Shown in pieces: positions 12,431 to 24,215 of a stretch of 64,000 nucleotides of DNA (within the stretch, counting starts at the first letter, position 1; each line of letters starts with the position of its first letter). Position numbers and translations under genes: made by a program. Location: contig OZ026613.1 in assembly GCA_964020975.1 (NCBI GenBank), positions 121,969,679-122,033,678 of the forward strand. The letters run 5' to 3'. The notes under the pieces were generated by a model. That model saw only the letters and a list, made by a program, of their open reading frames with translations. It was not told the DNA's origin and ran no database searches. Source of the DNA: Hermodice carunculata. Lineage: Eukaryota > Annelida > Polychaeta > Eunicida > Amphinomidae.

Positions 12431-12619
12431 GGCACCCAGGCATAATCTGGCTCCATTACTTGATACCGATTTGATCGATTTGCAAAAGACCCGCATATCT
12501 ATGAAATGTCGCATTACCAAACTTGAAAGTTCTGCTATAGGCGTTGGAGGTACAGCAGGTCTTGTTAACTTGAGTTTCCACAGTGACAGGTTCAAGTATA
12601 CAGGCAAAATAGACTGGTG

Positions 12620-13039
12620 AGTGGTGGGCGATTGAATCCATACAAAGCATACCAGAACACGGCAGTGAAGTACGCTGAAGATGCAAAAGAAAGTCAACTG
12701 CAAACTCAGCAGCACTTTAAAGACAATGCAGATTACATGGATGAAACAGACCCTCTGGTTGGTCTGAATTTTGGATTGACATTACGAGATTCCTGCACAA
12801 ATAATGGTGAAAGTGTGGACATGATGGGACCCTTGTATCCTGACACGTTTCAACAGCCTCCTCTGTTGCTCATTGGGATTCCAGACGAATTAAGAGAGGG
12901 GTCAAGTTCAACAAGAAGATGGTGCAGGGACGCAAAAGTCTTATGTGTGGACCATTATGCCATGCACCGCTGTAAAGGGATACCTAGAGACAAGATAACC
13001 AGTCATTATAGAGAAACGAGAGAAAAAACGATAACATAG
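12620..13039 (+). CDS. Uncharacterised open frame, possible exon
   Basis: A 140-residue frame is richer in GC and less repetitive than its surroundings. The part from about 12738 to 12990 reads like real protein, with TDPLVGLNFGLTLRDSC, a C-T-N-N-G-E-S segment and PPLLLIGIPDELREG. The D-P-x-V-x-L-x-x-G-L-x-x-x-D-S-C pattern faintly recalls the ligand-binding region of class C receptors, but not enough to assign it. An AG at about 12736 (ACAATGCAG) could be an acceptor. No initiator context or partner exon was found. It may equally be part of an unrecognised mobile element. Confidence 0.28.
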   Translation, partial: SGGRLNPYKAYQNTAVKYAEDAKESQLQTQQHFKDNADYMDETDPLVGLNFGLTLRDSCTNNGESVDMMGPLYPDTFQQPPLLLIGIPDELREGSSSTRRWCRDAKVLCVDHYAMHRCKGIPRDKITSHYRETREKTIT

Positions 13040-13380
13040 TATATTTTACTTCAGTAGACCTAAAAGATATTTTAGACTTTACAGAAATATAATATTATGA
13101 AAATGCTATTTCATATGTGTAGGTCTTTACTAAATACAATATGTGTGTATGAGTCATCCATATACAGCATCCCTATAGCATCCCTTGGCATTCCTGCATC
13201 ATCCCTATAGCACCCCTTCCGTATACCTTGCAACAACATCGACTAAATGTTATAAGTAGCAATGTGATCAGTGATAAAAAAGGATAATTTTACCAAAGGA
13301 AAAAATAAAGAAGAATAAAAAAAAAACGCAAAAAAAAGAAACACCAGAGAGTTACAGGTAGGCACACAGGACGTCAGTTG

Positions 13381-13814
13381 TACAGTAGAGCCCACACAGG
13401 TTCACCCCCGTGCCAGCATTACTTTTAAACATGCTCAAACGTGCTGGCATAAAATCCGGCGCATGCGCGAAAAAATTGCAACGCAAAATGCTCATGCTCC
13501 GCAACCAAATATGCCAGAAACATCTGGCAACTCGCCATTGGCAAATGCTTTTGGTGACACGCATAATGTGTTTGGCCAATGGTTGGTCACAAACTGGGCA
13601 CAGCGCATGATGCGTTTGGCTGTAAACATAATGCGCCCAGCCATTCGCCATATGCGTCACTGCCCGTGAAATGCCTGTGGCATTGGTTTGCACTTTCTTG
13701 CCTGGCTCTAACAGCATGCCCGCATGTACTAGCATGGTTTTTTGTGGCATGCGAGCACACATTTTTAAAATGCCAGCATGAAGGGAACTTTGTTGATGTG
13801 TGAGCTGTACTGTA
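13381..13814. mobile_element. 434-bp MITE with imperfect terminal inverted repeats and TA ends
   Basis: The left end reads TACAGTAGAGCCCACACAGG (13381 on). The right end, reverse-complemented from 13814, reads TACAGTACAGCTCACACA. The homology extends inward through GTTC, the GTGCCAGC or ATGCTGGC box and ACTTTTAAA or ATTTTAAAAA, giving ends of about 50 bp. The outermost TA would be the target duplication typical of Tc1/mariner/pogo transposons, with the element proper starting CAGT and ending ACTG. The interior is unusually rich in GCATGC, GCGCAT and TGGC words, is more GC-rich than its flanks, and is open in several frames on both strands. No transposase is encoded, so it would be non-autonomous. 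Confidence 0.7.
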
Positions 13815-13999
13815 TGTGTGACGATGCCTTATAGATACAAACGAACGCGTCCTATCTGTCAAAAGACAGATCTGGTTCAACTGAACGTTAACTTGCGAAA
13901 TGCACATGGTCTGGACAGTTCAGGAAGACAAAAATGGTTGAAGCAGGCAGTTTGCAGTATACCAGTTGAAAGGAAGGACTCTACTTTTCCGCACAATGC

Positions 14000-14090
14000 T
14001 GTATTAGAGGCCAAGGGTCACTCTTTGGGAAGCAAGGGCCACTCTTTTGGAAGCCAAGGGACACCTTTTGGGAGTCGAGGGTCAATGACC
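14000..14090. repeat. 22-bp minisatellite, about 3-4 copies
   Basis: Units of the form AAGGGxCACTCTTTTGGAAGC follow one another from about 14008 to 14083, preceding the first unit of repeat family B. A stray end of the same unit (GGACACCTTTTGGAGTCGAG) occurs at 43635. Confidence 0.7.
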
Positions 14091-14149
14091 AATAAAGACA
14101 CACGTCACCTTTAAGCTTCCTTTCACAATGTTTGTAGGGGCAAAACTTC

Positions 14150-15880
14150 AAATACCTTCTGCTCCAAAACCGCTCACCCGATTGCTTTGATGGATGCAGG
14201 GACACTCCTAGGCACTCCTTGTTCTTAATTTGTTCATCAGGTGGCGCTGCAACTTTATGCTATTGTGTGTGTGTGTGTTTGTTTGTTTGTTTTCGCTATA
14301 TTTGACTTCTTCTCAAGGCTGTCACTTAGATTCAGCTGAAGCATGGTGGATATGGATGGCACTGCTGTCGATTCCTGATTTTTCTAATTTTTTCTCAATT
14401 CGGGTACTTATCGGTAAATACACCTTTCCTATTGACTTTTGTGTAAGTGAATGGGTATTGTAAAACTAATTTACTTTTTGGACTTCTCCGAAGAAACTGT
14501 CATTCAGATTGACTTCAAACGCGGTCGCAATGTACCTTGGGTGGTCTCTAAACCACGGTTGTTCAAATGGTCAAGCTCCAGTGATTTATTGGATTTTTCA
14601 TGATTTTTTTTGGGGGGGGGGTAATCTTTTAAAATTTTTTATAGTAAAGTTTAACATAAGAAATTCTTGCAATGGTTATAACTTAAATAATTTGGCTACA
14701 TTTGTGTCAAACATCGTAGGGATGTACCTTTGATAAGTGTCTACCTATTTTGTCCTATCCCAAGTTCACAGAACCACAAATGTGATAAACAACTATGTCA
14801 GCTAAGCATGGGCCGTTCACTAACCCTCTGCTATTTGTAATGATTTTTAGCTCAACAGGCTTGACAGCAGGTGAGCTTATCTTATGGTCCTTCTTCCGTC
14901 ATCACCAATCGACTTTTTCAAAACCGTTGGACTGATTCACTTCAAACTTGGCAATGTATCTTGGGTGGGTCACTACCAAGTCTGTTCAAAAGGCCACGCT
15001 GCACTGAATTTTGGATTTTTAATGATTTTTTGTGTTTTTTGGGGGGCAAATATTTAAAAAAATCTTTTCTGAAACTGCTCATCTGATTGCTTATACATCG
15101 CACAGGAACACACCTAGCGACTCCTAGTTCTTAATTTATTCTGCAGGTGACGCTGCAAATTTACTCTATTTTTTATGTTTTTTTTTGTGTTATTGCTATT
15201 TTTGACTTCGTCTCCAGAACTGTCACTCAGATTTAGCTGAAACTTGATTGACATGTCCCCTGTTCTCTGAAACTGCTCATCTGATTGCTTATACATCGCA
15301 CAGGAACACAACTAGCGACTCCTAGTTCTTAATTTATTCTGCAGGTGGCGCTGCGAATTTATTCTAATTTTTATGTTTTTTTGTGTTATTGCTAATTTTG
15401 ATTTCGTCTCCAGAACTGTCACTCAGATTTAACTGAAACTTGATTGACATGTCCCTTGTGGAAGGGTCAAACAAAGTTGCACACTATGTGGCAATGCTGC
15501 GGATTTCAGATTTGTTACGATTTTGTTTCAATTCGGGAACTTTTCGGTAAATGCACCTTTCGTATTGATTACTATTCAAGTCAATGGCTATTTTAATGCT
15601 TATTCTTATTTTGATTGCTTCTAAAAAAACGTCATCCAGATTGATTTTAAACTTGGTGACAATGTACCTTGGGTGGGTCTCTACCAATATTGTTCAAAGG
15701 GTCACGTTCCAGTGATTTTATATTTTTTTAATCATTTTTTTTGTTTGTTTTTTTTTGGCAAATCTTAAAAAATATTCTCCGAAACCGCTCATCTGATTGC
15801 TTTGATATCACACTCCTAGAGGCCTCTGCTCATTTATTCGTTCACCAGGTGGTGCTGCAATTTCATTCTATTTTCAATGG

Positions 15881-15933
<53 letters not shown>

Positions 15934-16990
15934 CTATTTTTTAATTCTCTAGAACCATCACTCAGATTGAGCTGATACCTGGTGGAAATGTTTTTCTTGT
16001 GGAAGGGTCAAACAAAATTGTGCACTAGCTCCTGTGCGTTACTGATTTTTAACGTTTTTTTTTTTTTTTTTTTCAATTGTGGTCCTTATCAGTAAATGCA
16101 CCTTTCCTGTTAATTACTATGCAAGTCAATGGGCACTCTAACTCTCATTTACATTTTCGACCTCTTCTCCAAAACCGTCATCCAGATTGACTTCAAACTT
16201 GGTGGCAATGTACCTTCTGTGGGTCTCTACCCGATTTTTTCAAATGGTCAAACAATTGTAAGAGTATATGTACATGGAAACTGAGTACAGGACTGTCACA
16301 TTCCTCTTGTTTTGTGTGTTTTCGCTATTTCTAACTTCTCCAAAAAGCGTCACACAGATTAAGCTGAAACTTTGTGGATATGTTCCTTGTGAAAGGGTCA
16401 AACAAATTGGCACTGCTGTGGACAGCTGCTTTTTTCCCATGCTTCCAATTCGGGTAGTTATTGGTAAGAGCACATTTCCTATTAATTACTATGCAAGTCA
16501 ATGGGCATTCTAATCCTCATTTACATTTTAAAATTCTTATTTCAAAACAGCCCGCTAGATTGTCTTCAAACTTGGTGGCAATGTACCTTGGGTGGATCTC
16601 GTCCAAGTTTGCTCAAATGGTCACGCTCAAGCGATGTCTGGATTTTTTTCGTAATTTTTATTGGCCTTTTATTCGGCAAATCCTAAAAAATCATCTCCAA
16701 AACCGCTCACGCAATTGCTTTGATATTACACAGGAACACTGCTAGGGACCTTTAGTTTTTAATTTGTTCACCAGGTGGCGCTGCAATTTTTAGCTCATCT
16801 GACCTGTCAGTCAGTTGATGTTATGTGGCAAACGCCGTTCGCCCGTCCGCCACAATTAACATTTTCGAATTCTCCAAAACCATCTGCCAGATTTTCCTGA
16901 AACTTGGTGGGAGTGGCCCTTGGGTAGGTTTTCACCAAGTCTGTTCAAATGATCAGGGTCCTGTTATTTTTTTATGATTTTTTTTATTCA
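14150..16990 (+). repeat. Tandem/nested array of interspersed repeat family B
   Basis: Recurring blocks define a unit of roughly 500-600 bp. One is CAGGTGGCGCTGCAA with variants at 14239, 15144, 15344, 15847 and 16773. Another is CAGATTGACTTCAAAC at 14509 with variants at 14930, 15640, 16178, 16548 and 16885. A third is ACTCAGATTxAGCTGA at about 14322, 15222, 15420, 15960 and 16355. Units differ in length and some are partial. T-rich runs and (GT)n tracts grow at the same internal position (for example 15885-15930). No real gene is seen. Confidence 0.75.
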
Positions 16991-17029
16991 TTTTTCTTCA
17001 AGTCTTAAAAATATCTTCTTTATATTATT

Positions 17030-18800
17030 GTTATAGATTATTTCAAAAAGTTATTTAATAAACCAAGTAAAGACCTACCTCGGGTTAAAGCCATTGAAAA
17101 TTTCATTAGCCAAAAATAAAGATAAGATTTTCAATGAGTTAAAGAATTTAATCACTACGGGAAAAATTCGCCTGGACATAGAAGGGCTAAAAAGGGGCAG
17201 TTAAGTCCCCATGCACAGATGGCATAGTAAACAAAATTTTTACAAGCGGAAATGAAATTCTAACTCGATTATTATATGAGAACTTTAACAAGACAATAAG
17301 TTGTGGCTGCTTTCCGGAAATTTGGCGGGAAAATATGCTCACGCCTGTACACAAAAAGCCCCCCAGAAGCCAGAAAATTACAGAGGCATAGCCCTGTCTA
17401 GTCAGTTCTGTAAATTATTTTGTTATATTTTTAACTCCCGTTTATACAGTAGTCTTGAGACCCATAAAATAATAAAATACAAGTAACAAAATTGGTTTCA
17501 AGACCACAGGATCAGGACTCATCCTGTGGTCGATGAATCATAAGCTGGCGGTTTGAACAAAGTTGGTGGAAACCAACCACAGGAACACCAATTATGAAGT
17601 AAATCTGGTTACGATTTCGGAGCAGAAGTTGAAAATGTGAATCGCATCCGAGGCCAATTGATTTACATAGTAAACAACATTATAGGCATATATGCATTTA
17701 CTGATAAGTACCCAAAATGAAAAAAAAAAACGTAAAAAAATCAGGATTCCATAGTAACACCACTCAGCAAACAAATTTTTTGGGACTTGCACAAGAAACA
17801 TTCCTGCAGCATTTCAGCAAAATCTGAGACATGGTTTTGGAGAAGAATTAAAAAAATAGTGAAAACAAACAGAAATTCACAAAAAAAAAAAAAAATTAAA
17901 ATCGAACGCCCGACTATCCATGAAACTATTTATTGTTTAATCTTGCCGTACTGCCATATGGCAGCGAAGCATGGGGATTGTTTCTTTCAAAGGGACTTAA
18001 ACCAATTAATTTTATGGACCTGTGTGATAAACCAGTCTTCGACACCATACATGTAAAATTTTGTGAGCGTTTGCCGGTGCCCACAGAAAAGCGACAAACG
18101 CTGCAGTGAAAGCAGAACTCAGCAGCTATCCTATGCTAATTGAAATCATATATCAAATCTGTTAAGTATTGGACGCAATAAGATAAAGGAAACTAGAATG
18201 CACTCATACATAGAGCTTAATGGAAAATTACATACAATTCTCTTCAGGCAATAGGTGTTGGATAAAATATATTAATGACATTCTACAGTGTACAGATATG
18301 CAAGAAACGCGGAATAATCTGGATGAAAATTGCCCCCACAATTCTCTCTTCAACCTGAGACAAAAAATGTTATCCCTATACGAAACAAGATGTAGAGTAT
18401 GTATCAATGGTACCGGCAGAAATAGCTAGCTCAAATTGCGTTCGTATCGTAAGTTTAAACACAGCTTTAAGATGGACACATATCTTACAAGAAATATACC
18501 CATTAAGCAGCGACAAAACTTCACGAAACTGAGAAGCAGTGACCATACTCGAGCTGTTGAATCCGACCGTTACATAAAACCAAAAACACCGGCGGAGTTG
18601 AGAAATTGTTTATTGTGTAGAACGGGAGCTATTGATGATGATGTTATGTTATGGTAAAAGGGTAGTAAATATAATCAAGCTAGATATGCCAAATTGATGG
18701 CAATGGATAAGAATTTTCAGGGTTTAAATGACCAAGATAAGTTTGTATGTATTATGAGAATGGGCAAAACCCACGATGCATACCATCCAGTAGTTCAATA
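17030..18800 (+). pseudogene. LINE reverse transcriptase gene, split by a family-B repeat
   Basis: The upstream part (17040-17570) reads like LINE ORF2, with an SP-x-T-D-G-I-V-N-K-I-F block, a FPEIWREN-type block, ENYRGIALSS near 17377 and an FQDH-RIRTH block. The downstream part (17920-18800) is the C-terminal region of such a protein, with a LPYCHMAAKHG-like block (equivalent to LP-x-x-x-Y-G-x-E-x-W-G) and ending in a Cys pair (CLLC at about 18612). Between them, 17560-17890 is a family-B repeat in reverse orientation. Several stops and frame changes are present, and the palm-domain catalytic region is missing or replaced by the insertion. Confidence 0.65.
17560..17890 (-). repeat. Family-B repeat inserted in the LINE, inverted
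   Basis: Its reverse complement contains CTCAGATTTTGCTGAAAT, GGTACTTATCAGTAAATGCA and ACCAACTTTGTTCAAAC, in the order seen in the plus-strand units of 14150-16990. Confidence 0.7.
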
Positions 18801-19177
18801 CACAAATTAAATATTTGAAACAATGAATCAACAACTTGGATGATGACCTGACATAAGCCAAGTTATTAAAAAAAAAAGTGGGAGACAACCATCAATTGAA
18901 GGTTGAGAGGTTGTGGCTGGTGGTTCATGACAGCCTGGACTATGCTGGTATAATGCTGACTGCTTCAGTAGCCACACTTTGTTGTGTCTGCCCACTCCAC
19001 AATACAGTTTATATATGTAAACTGACATGCGTATGTATATACATACACGCATTAATACAACTAGACATGCATACATTACATAAGTGCACAGGGCACAGCA
19101 CTTTGAAATTATAATTCATCTAGGTATGTTTATAGAAGCTTGTATACAAATTCCGGGAAACTCGTAGTAGAAGTTCC

Positions 19178-19180
<3 letters not shown>
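18800..19180. other. No gene recognised
   Basis: Only short open frames are present, and GCATAC/TACATA words lead into the following TA tract. Confidence 0.4.

Positions 19181-19181
<1 letters not shown>

Positions 19182-19265
<84 letters not shown>
19182..19265. repeat. (TA)n microsatellite
   Basis: About 84 bp of uninterrupted TA. Confidence 0.95.
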
Positions 19266-19268
<3 letters not shown>

Positions 19269-19350
19269 TGCGTATCACTGGTGATAAAATTTGGAGGCAT
19301 CATAATTTGGTTGGGTGGCAATCGCCATATTACGTACCTCTTTATGTATC

Positions 19351-19351
19351 A

Positions 19352-19393
<42 letters not shown>

Positions 19394-19562
19394 GTTTTTA
19401 TTGTATCCTGGCAGAATGCCATATTATTTGTTGATGTACGTCCAGTCACTAAAGTTCATCTGCATGTGTGTGTGTGTGTGTGTGTGTGTTTTGTTTTTAT
19501 TGTATCCTGGCAGAATGCCATATTATTTGTTGATGTACGTCCAGTCAATAAAGTTCATCTGT
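19351..19562. repeat. Two-copy tandem unit built around (GT)n
   Basis: A unit of a (GT)n tract plus TTTTGTTTTTATTGTATCCT and the following GGCAGAATGCC and GTACGTCCAGTCA segments occurs twice, about 100 bp apart. The two copies differ by only a few bases. Confidence 0.85.
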
Positions 19563-19694
19563 ATGCCCATATTACTTTTATGCATGCATACATTACATAC
19601 ATCCATGAATATATTAATTTTATGAATACATTACATTCATGCATACTTGGGCAAGAAATGACCTTGCTTGTATATTAAGCGTGGTTTAAAGAAA

Positions 19695-20600
19695 AACTAA
19701 AAAAGATGATTTTCTGCATGGCAAATTAGTGTGTGTGTGTCTTCAAAGAATATTGGTTGGGCAATGTACAAGTAGTCCATAACAGAGGAGTAGAAGTTGG
19801 AAGGGCATCTCTATCTGTTATAGCTTTGAAGGTTTTCAATATCTAAAATTTCTAATGATGCTGCTTAGCATAATTTATATGGCTGTAACTTTTGGCTTTA
19901 ATTCATCAGGTGCGCAATGGTCAAGAACCCCAAAGTAGAAATTGGAATGTTGGGCAATGTACAAGTAGTCCATAACAGAGGAGTAGAAGTTGGAAGGGCA
20001 TCTCTATCTGCTATAGCTTTGAAGGTTTTCAATATTTAAAATTTCTAATGATGCTGCTTAGCATAATTTATATGGCTGTAACTTTTGGCTTTAATTCATC
20101 AGGTGCGCAATGGTCAAGAACCCCAAAGTAGAAATTGGAATGACATCTCTATTTATTAGAGTGTTGAAGATATTCTAGATTGAAATTTTCAAAAAATACT
20201 GTTAATCAGCATTATTTAAGTTGCTAAAACGTTTGCTATAGATTCATTACATGCGCAATGGTCAATAACCCTTTAGTAGATGATATATGATCGATTACAC
20301 TTTTGAAGATATTTAAGATTTAAAATTTAAGAAGCCCCCTTATTTGCATAATTTTAAACATCTTCATTCGTCTGCATAAAAAAGGCCCAACTCCTTGTAT
20401 TGAGGTACAATCATGCCAAGTTTGGAGTGTATAATGGTATCAGATAAAAGTGTCGGACAAATTCACCAGTGAAAGAGAAAAGAAAGAAAGAAAGAAAAAG
20501 AAAGAAAGAAAGAAAGAAAGAAAAAAAGAAAGAAAGAAAGAAAGAAGAGAAGAGAGAAAAAGATATAATTTTGGGAAAAACAGAAAAGGGTGTGTTGACG
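19695..20600 (+). repeat. Interspersed repeat family A, copy 2, with 193-bp internal duplication and (GAAA)n
   Basis: Collinear with copy 1. A 193-bp block starting TTGGGCAATGTACAAGTAGT is present at 19757 and again at 19950, almost identical. The purine stretch that follows the GGACAAATTCAC box has expanded into a GAAA microsatellite at about 20470-20556. The equivalent purine stretch at 33705-33770 is shorter. Confidence 0.75.
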
Positions 20601-20639
20601 CACACACTTTAAAAAAGAATGAGAGCCATGCAATGATAA

Positions 20640-21570
20640 TTTGGTCTGGGTAGTGTCATTAAGTGTGACTTCATCGGCAAGCCATTGCACTTCAATTCCT
20701 TCTTTATGTGAACATGCAGATACCCAGGCGGCATATAAGCATGGTGTTACTTGGTGCAGCTGTATAGTTGGTACAGTACCAATCATCATATATGCCAACT
20801 GTTCCTCATCATCAGGGGCAATCCCTGAAATGAGTTGAAGATTTGACCAATTTACGGTCGGTTTCCCTCATCGAAATTGAGTATTTGCTGCTGCATTTTT
20901 CGTTAATTATTTTGTGTCCTGGTGGTGCTAACTACTTGTCCCTGAAATGACACTTTGAATGTTGGCATCCCTGAATCACATGCAAATGAGGTGATTTGTT
21001 ATATAGCCGCTGCATCACGGAGGAGATGCAGAACTTGGAACTCGGCTATAAAGGTGCTAGAAAGCAGCCCTTACGCAATAGTCAATTATACAAACAGCTT
21101 TTTGTAAAATGAATACAGGGACTACGCCCTAAATGCCCAGGTTTCTGATAGGGCCTGAGCTAGGTATTCTGCAGCGTGCATATGTACATGTTATGGCTGC
21201 TGTATGTACAGTTAAAATTGTTGTCTGCATGCAATTTTGAAACTGCATGTTTTAAGGCAGTATCTATGTTGCATCCAGGCCTATAGCTATTCCATGCTGC
21301 GTTGACATCTGGGTACGCCTTTCTATATAAATGTGTGTACATGATGCACTTGTGTCACAGAAATGAGTAAATATCTCAAATGGCAGGTGGATTACCTGGT
21401 ATTAAGAGCAGTGTAATGATGCCAATCAAATTGTTGATGATCTCATGGCATTCTTTAGCTGACTTGTAGCTGATAGATGTACACATACCTGATATTGGTG
21501 GTATTTTGTCGTTAGAGCTGCAGCGTTGTGGCTGCATGTATATGGTCTGAAGTATTCTAAGCTAAACAGC
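20640..21570. other. No gene recognised
   Basis: Only short overlapping open frames on both strands and no recognised family. Confidence 0.4.
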
Positions 21571-22660
21571 TGCTTCATGTACACATTGGAAACATTTACT
21601 ACGCCAGAACTGCTTCATGTACACATTGAAAACATTTACTACGCAGAACTGATACATGTACACATTGGAAACATTTACGGCACCAGAACTGCTTCATGTA
21701 CACATTGGAAACATTTATGACACCATAGCTGCTACATGTACACATTGGAAACATTTACGGCGCCAGAACTGCTATATGTACACATTGGAAACATTTACGA
21801 CGCCAGAACTGCTACATGTACACATTGGAGGTATTTACTACGCCAGAACTGCTTCATGTACACATTGGAAACATTTATGACACCATAGCTGCTACATGTA
21901 CACATTGGAAACATTTACGGCGCCAGAACTGCTATATGTACACATTGGAAACATTTACGGCACCAGAACTGCTTCATGTACACATTGGAAACATTTATGA
22001 CACCATAGCTGCTACATGTACACATTGGAAACATTTACGGCGCCAGAACTGCTATATGTACACATTGGAAACATTTACGGCACCAGAACTGCTTCATGTA
22101 CACATTGGAAACATTTATGACACCATAGCTGCTACATGTACACATTGGAAACATTTACGGCGCCAGAACTGCTATATGTACACATTGGAAACATTTACGA
22201 CGCCAGAACTGCTACATGTACACATTGGAGGTATTTACTACGCCAGAACTGCTTCATGTACACATTGAAAACATTTACTACGCCAGAACTGCTACATGTA
22301 CACATTGGAAACATTTACGGCACCAGAACTGCTTCATGTACACATTGGAAACATTTATGACACCATAGCTGCTACATGTACACATTGGAAATATTTACGG
22401 CGCCAGAACTGCTATATGTACACATTGGAAACATTTACGACGCCAGAACTGCTACATGTACACATTGGGGGTATTTACGACGCTAAAGTGCTACATGTAC
22501 ACATTGGAAACATTTACTACGCCAGAACTGGTACGTGTACACATAGGAAATATTTACTAAGTCAGAGCTGCTACATGTACACATGGGGTACAATGGCTAC
22601 GTCAGAGCTTCTATATGCATATATTGGAAATATTTTGCAAGTCAGAGCTGCTACATAACT
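21571..22660. repeat. 40-bp minisatellite, about 27 units with 3- and 4-unit higher-order repeats
   Basis: The unit TGCTACATGTACACATTGGA plus AACATTTACGGCGCCAGAAC recurs with a 40-bp period. Variants fall in a fixed order: a unit ending ATGACACCATAGC, then CGGCGCCAGAAC, then CGACGCCAGAAC, then a GGAGGTATTTACTACG unit. This gives 160-bp (four-unit) and 120-bp (three-unit) blocks. The plus strand is open for long stretches because the unit has no stop in any frame and 40 is not a multiple of 3, so open frames here are a by-product. Both edges decay into more diverged units. Confidence 0.95.
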
Positions 22661-22699
22661 GCTACTTCAGGCAGAAAAGAGCTTAGGACGGTGATGCAG

Positions 22700-22998
22700 C
22701 AGCTACGCAGCTGCTTTTAAGGTAGAAGCTGTGAATCTAGTACACAGTCAAACTGGCAACTTTGGATCGAATTTTTTGATAGTTTATGGCATTCTTTCTG
22801 ACTTGGTAGGATTTTCACATTTTTTGTACAGAAGTCACACAATTATTTTTTCAAGTTGAAATCAGAAGAAATTTAAAATATATATCCATGTCCAGGATCG
22901 AATCCAATGGTGAATCCTGAAATAGCGCAAACGCAAAGTTATAAAAATTTTAATTTAGTCCTGACAGGCTGATCAATTTTCTCTCGAAGAGATTCTCA

Positions 22999-23033
<35 letters not shown>

Positions 23034-23820
23034 TGGGAACTGCTCCTGGATATGATATTTTTCCTTTGATGTCTGTGGATTTTAATGTGATAGGGCGATT
23101 CCTACGTTTGTGAGGCGAGATACAAATTACGGCGATTGAGCAAAAAACAGTTCCGAAAATAACTGCATTGAAAAACTTGCCAATTCTTACACATTTATGG
23201 TTGTAATATGATCCATACTCATTTCTTGTGTCTTGTGTTTTAGTTATTGTGTGAAATAAACTTGTACCTTTACCTCTGTGATGCTGTTATTGAAAAAAGG
23301 ATATTTTGTGGCTTAAATCTATACTTTTTGCAACTTGGGAACATCATGCTTGGCTTGTTTGGGTGTTGATTCACATGCGGCTTTCCATATTTGGGGCCCA
23401 GTAAGTTGAGTGTACTAATTTGTTTTTACATCAATAGAGAATTTCAAAGTCATCAGAACCATGGTAGTGATTAGTCTGAACTGGCCCATTCTTCTCTCCA
23501 CAGCCAATTGTTTCCTGTTCCCTATGAGCGACCCTTTTCAATTGGTTTTCAGGGGTCCTGGGCTAATGACTGTGCAAACAATGACATGCTTCATTATCTT
23601 GCCCCAATCAAACCCCATGTGCTCGGCACTGCTTTAACATTTCAGTGTAAACAAAAGTTTTGAGATAAATTTTCTCATATTAATATTATGTTCACATATC
23701 TGAGCATGTAGTTTAAGTATCCAACTATCCAAAAATATGAAAAAGTGATTAGAGGTTATCCAAAGGTGCTGACTTCAAATCCTCCACCTTAAGCTACTTT
23801 TTCTATATCCGCTACGTAGC
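22700..23820. other. No gene recognised; 31-bp poly(A)
   Basis: A pure A run occupies 23000-23030 and could be the tail of a processed insertion, but no source is recognisable upstream. The rest is unremarkable AT-rich sequence. Confidence 0.5.
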
Positions 23821-23822
23821 AG

Positions 23823-24215
23823 CTACACAAATTTTGCCTTGGGTCCTTGGTAGCCGGAAATCCATCCATTCTCTTCCCGCCATGCGGCATGAATTTTGTC
23901 TCTGTTGGAAAACCCCCATGACTGGAATATTGGATACACCCAGCCTGTCACGGCAAAGACCCCGGACTCGGATTCCTCATATGACAGGTGTTTCATGCAA
24001 GCACCACCAACGGCGCCTTTATTGCCAGGAAAGATGAGCATGGCCCAGTCAACAACTTTCCTTGGTTCACAGTTCGCCAAAGGATGTCGAGGAAAGCTGC
24101 TGATGTGCTTTCTTACCTTGCACTGACAGGGTTCAGACTCTTCCAGGAAAGTGGACATTTAAATGTACTTCCATACAGCAAGAGATTAGGCGTAGGTAAA
24201 AGATTCTGCGCATAA
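23823..24215. other. Region open on both strands, unassigned
   Basis: A 111-residue frame on the minus strand (24158-23823) and 67-76-residue frames on the plus strand overlap. GC content is higher than in the flanks. The plus frame at 23988 contains DEHGPVNNFPWFTVRQRMS and the minus frame GVFAVTGWVYPIFQ. No family is recognised and no splice sites stand out, so this may be an exon of an unknown gene or part of a transposon. Confidence 0.25.

Noticed and set aside
13352-13907. Several 66-136-residue frames on both strands
   Set aside because: All fall within or across the 434-bp MITE. They reflect its stop-poor composition, not genes.
19140-19678. 161- and 136-residue open frames with Val-Cys runs
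   Set aside because: Generated by (TA)n and (GT)n microsatellites and a duplicated unit, with no protein family.
21526-22658. CRISPR-like regular array or a repetitive protein gene
   Set aside because: Units are contiguous without unique spacers, the genome is animal, and the open frames follow from a 40-bp unit lacking stops in every frame.
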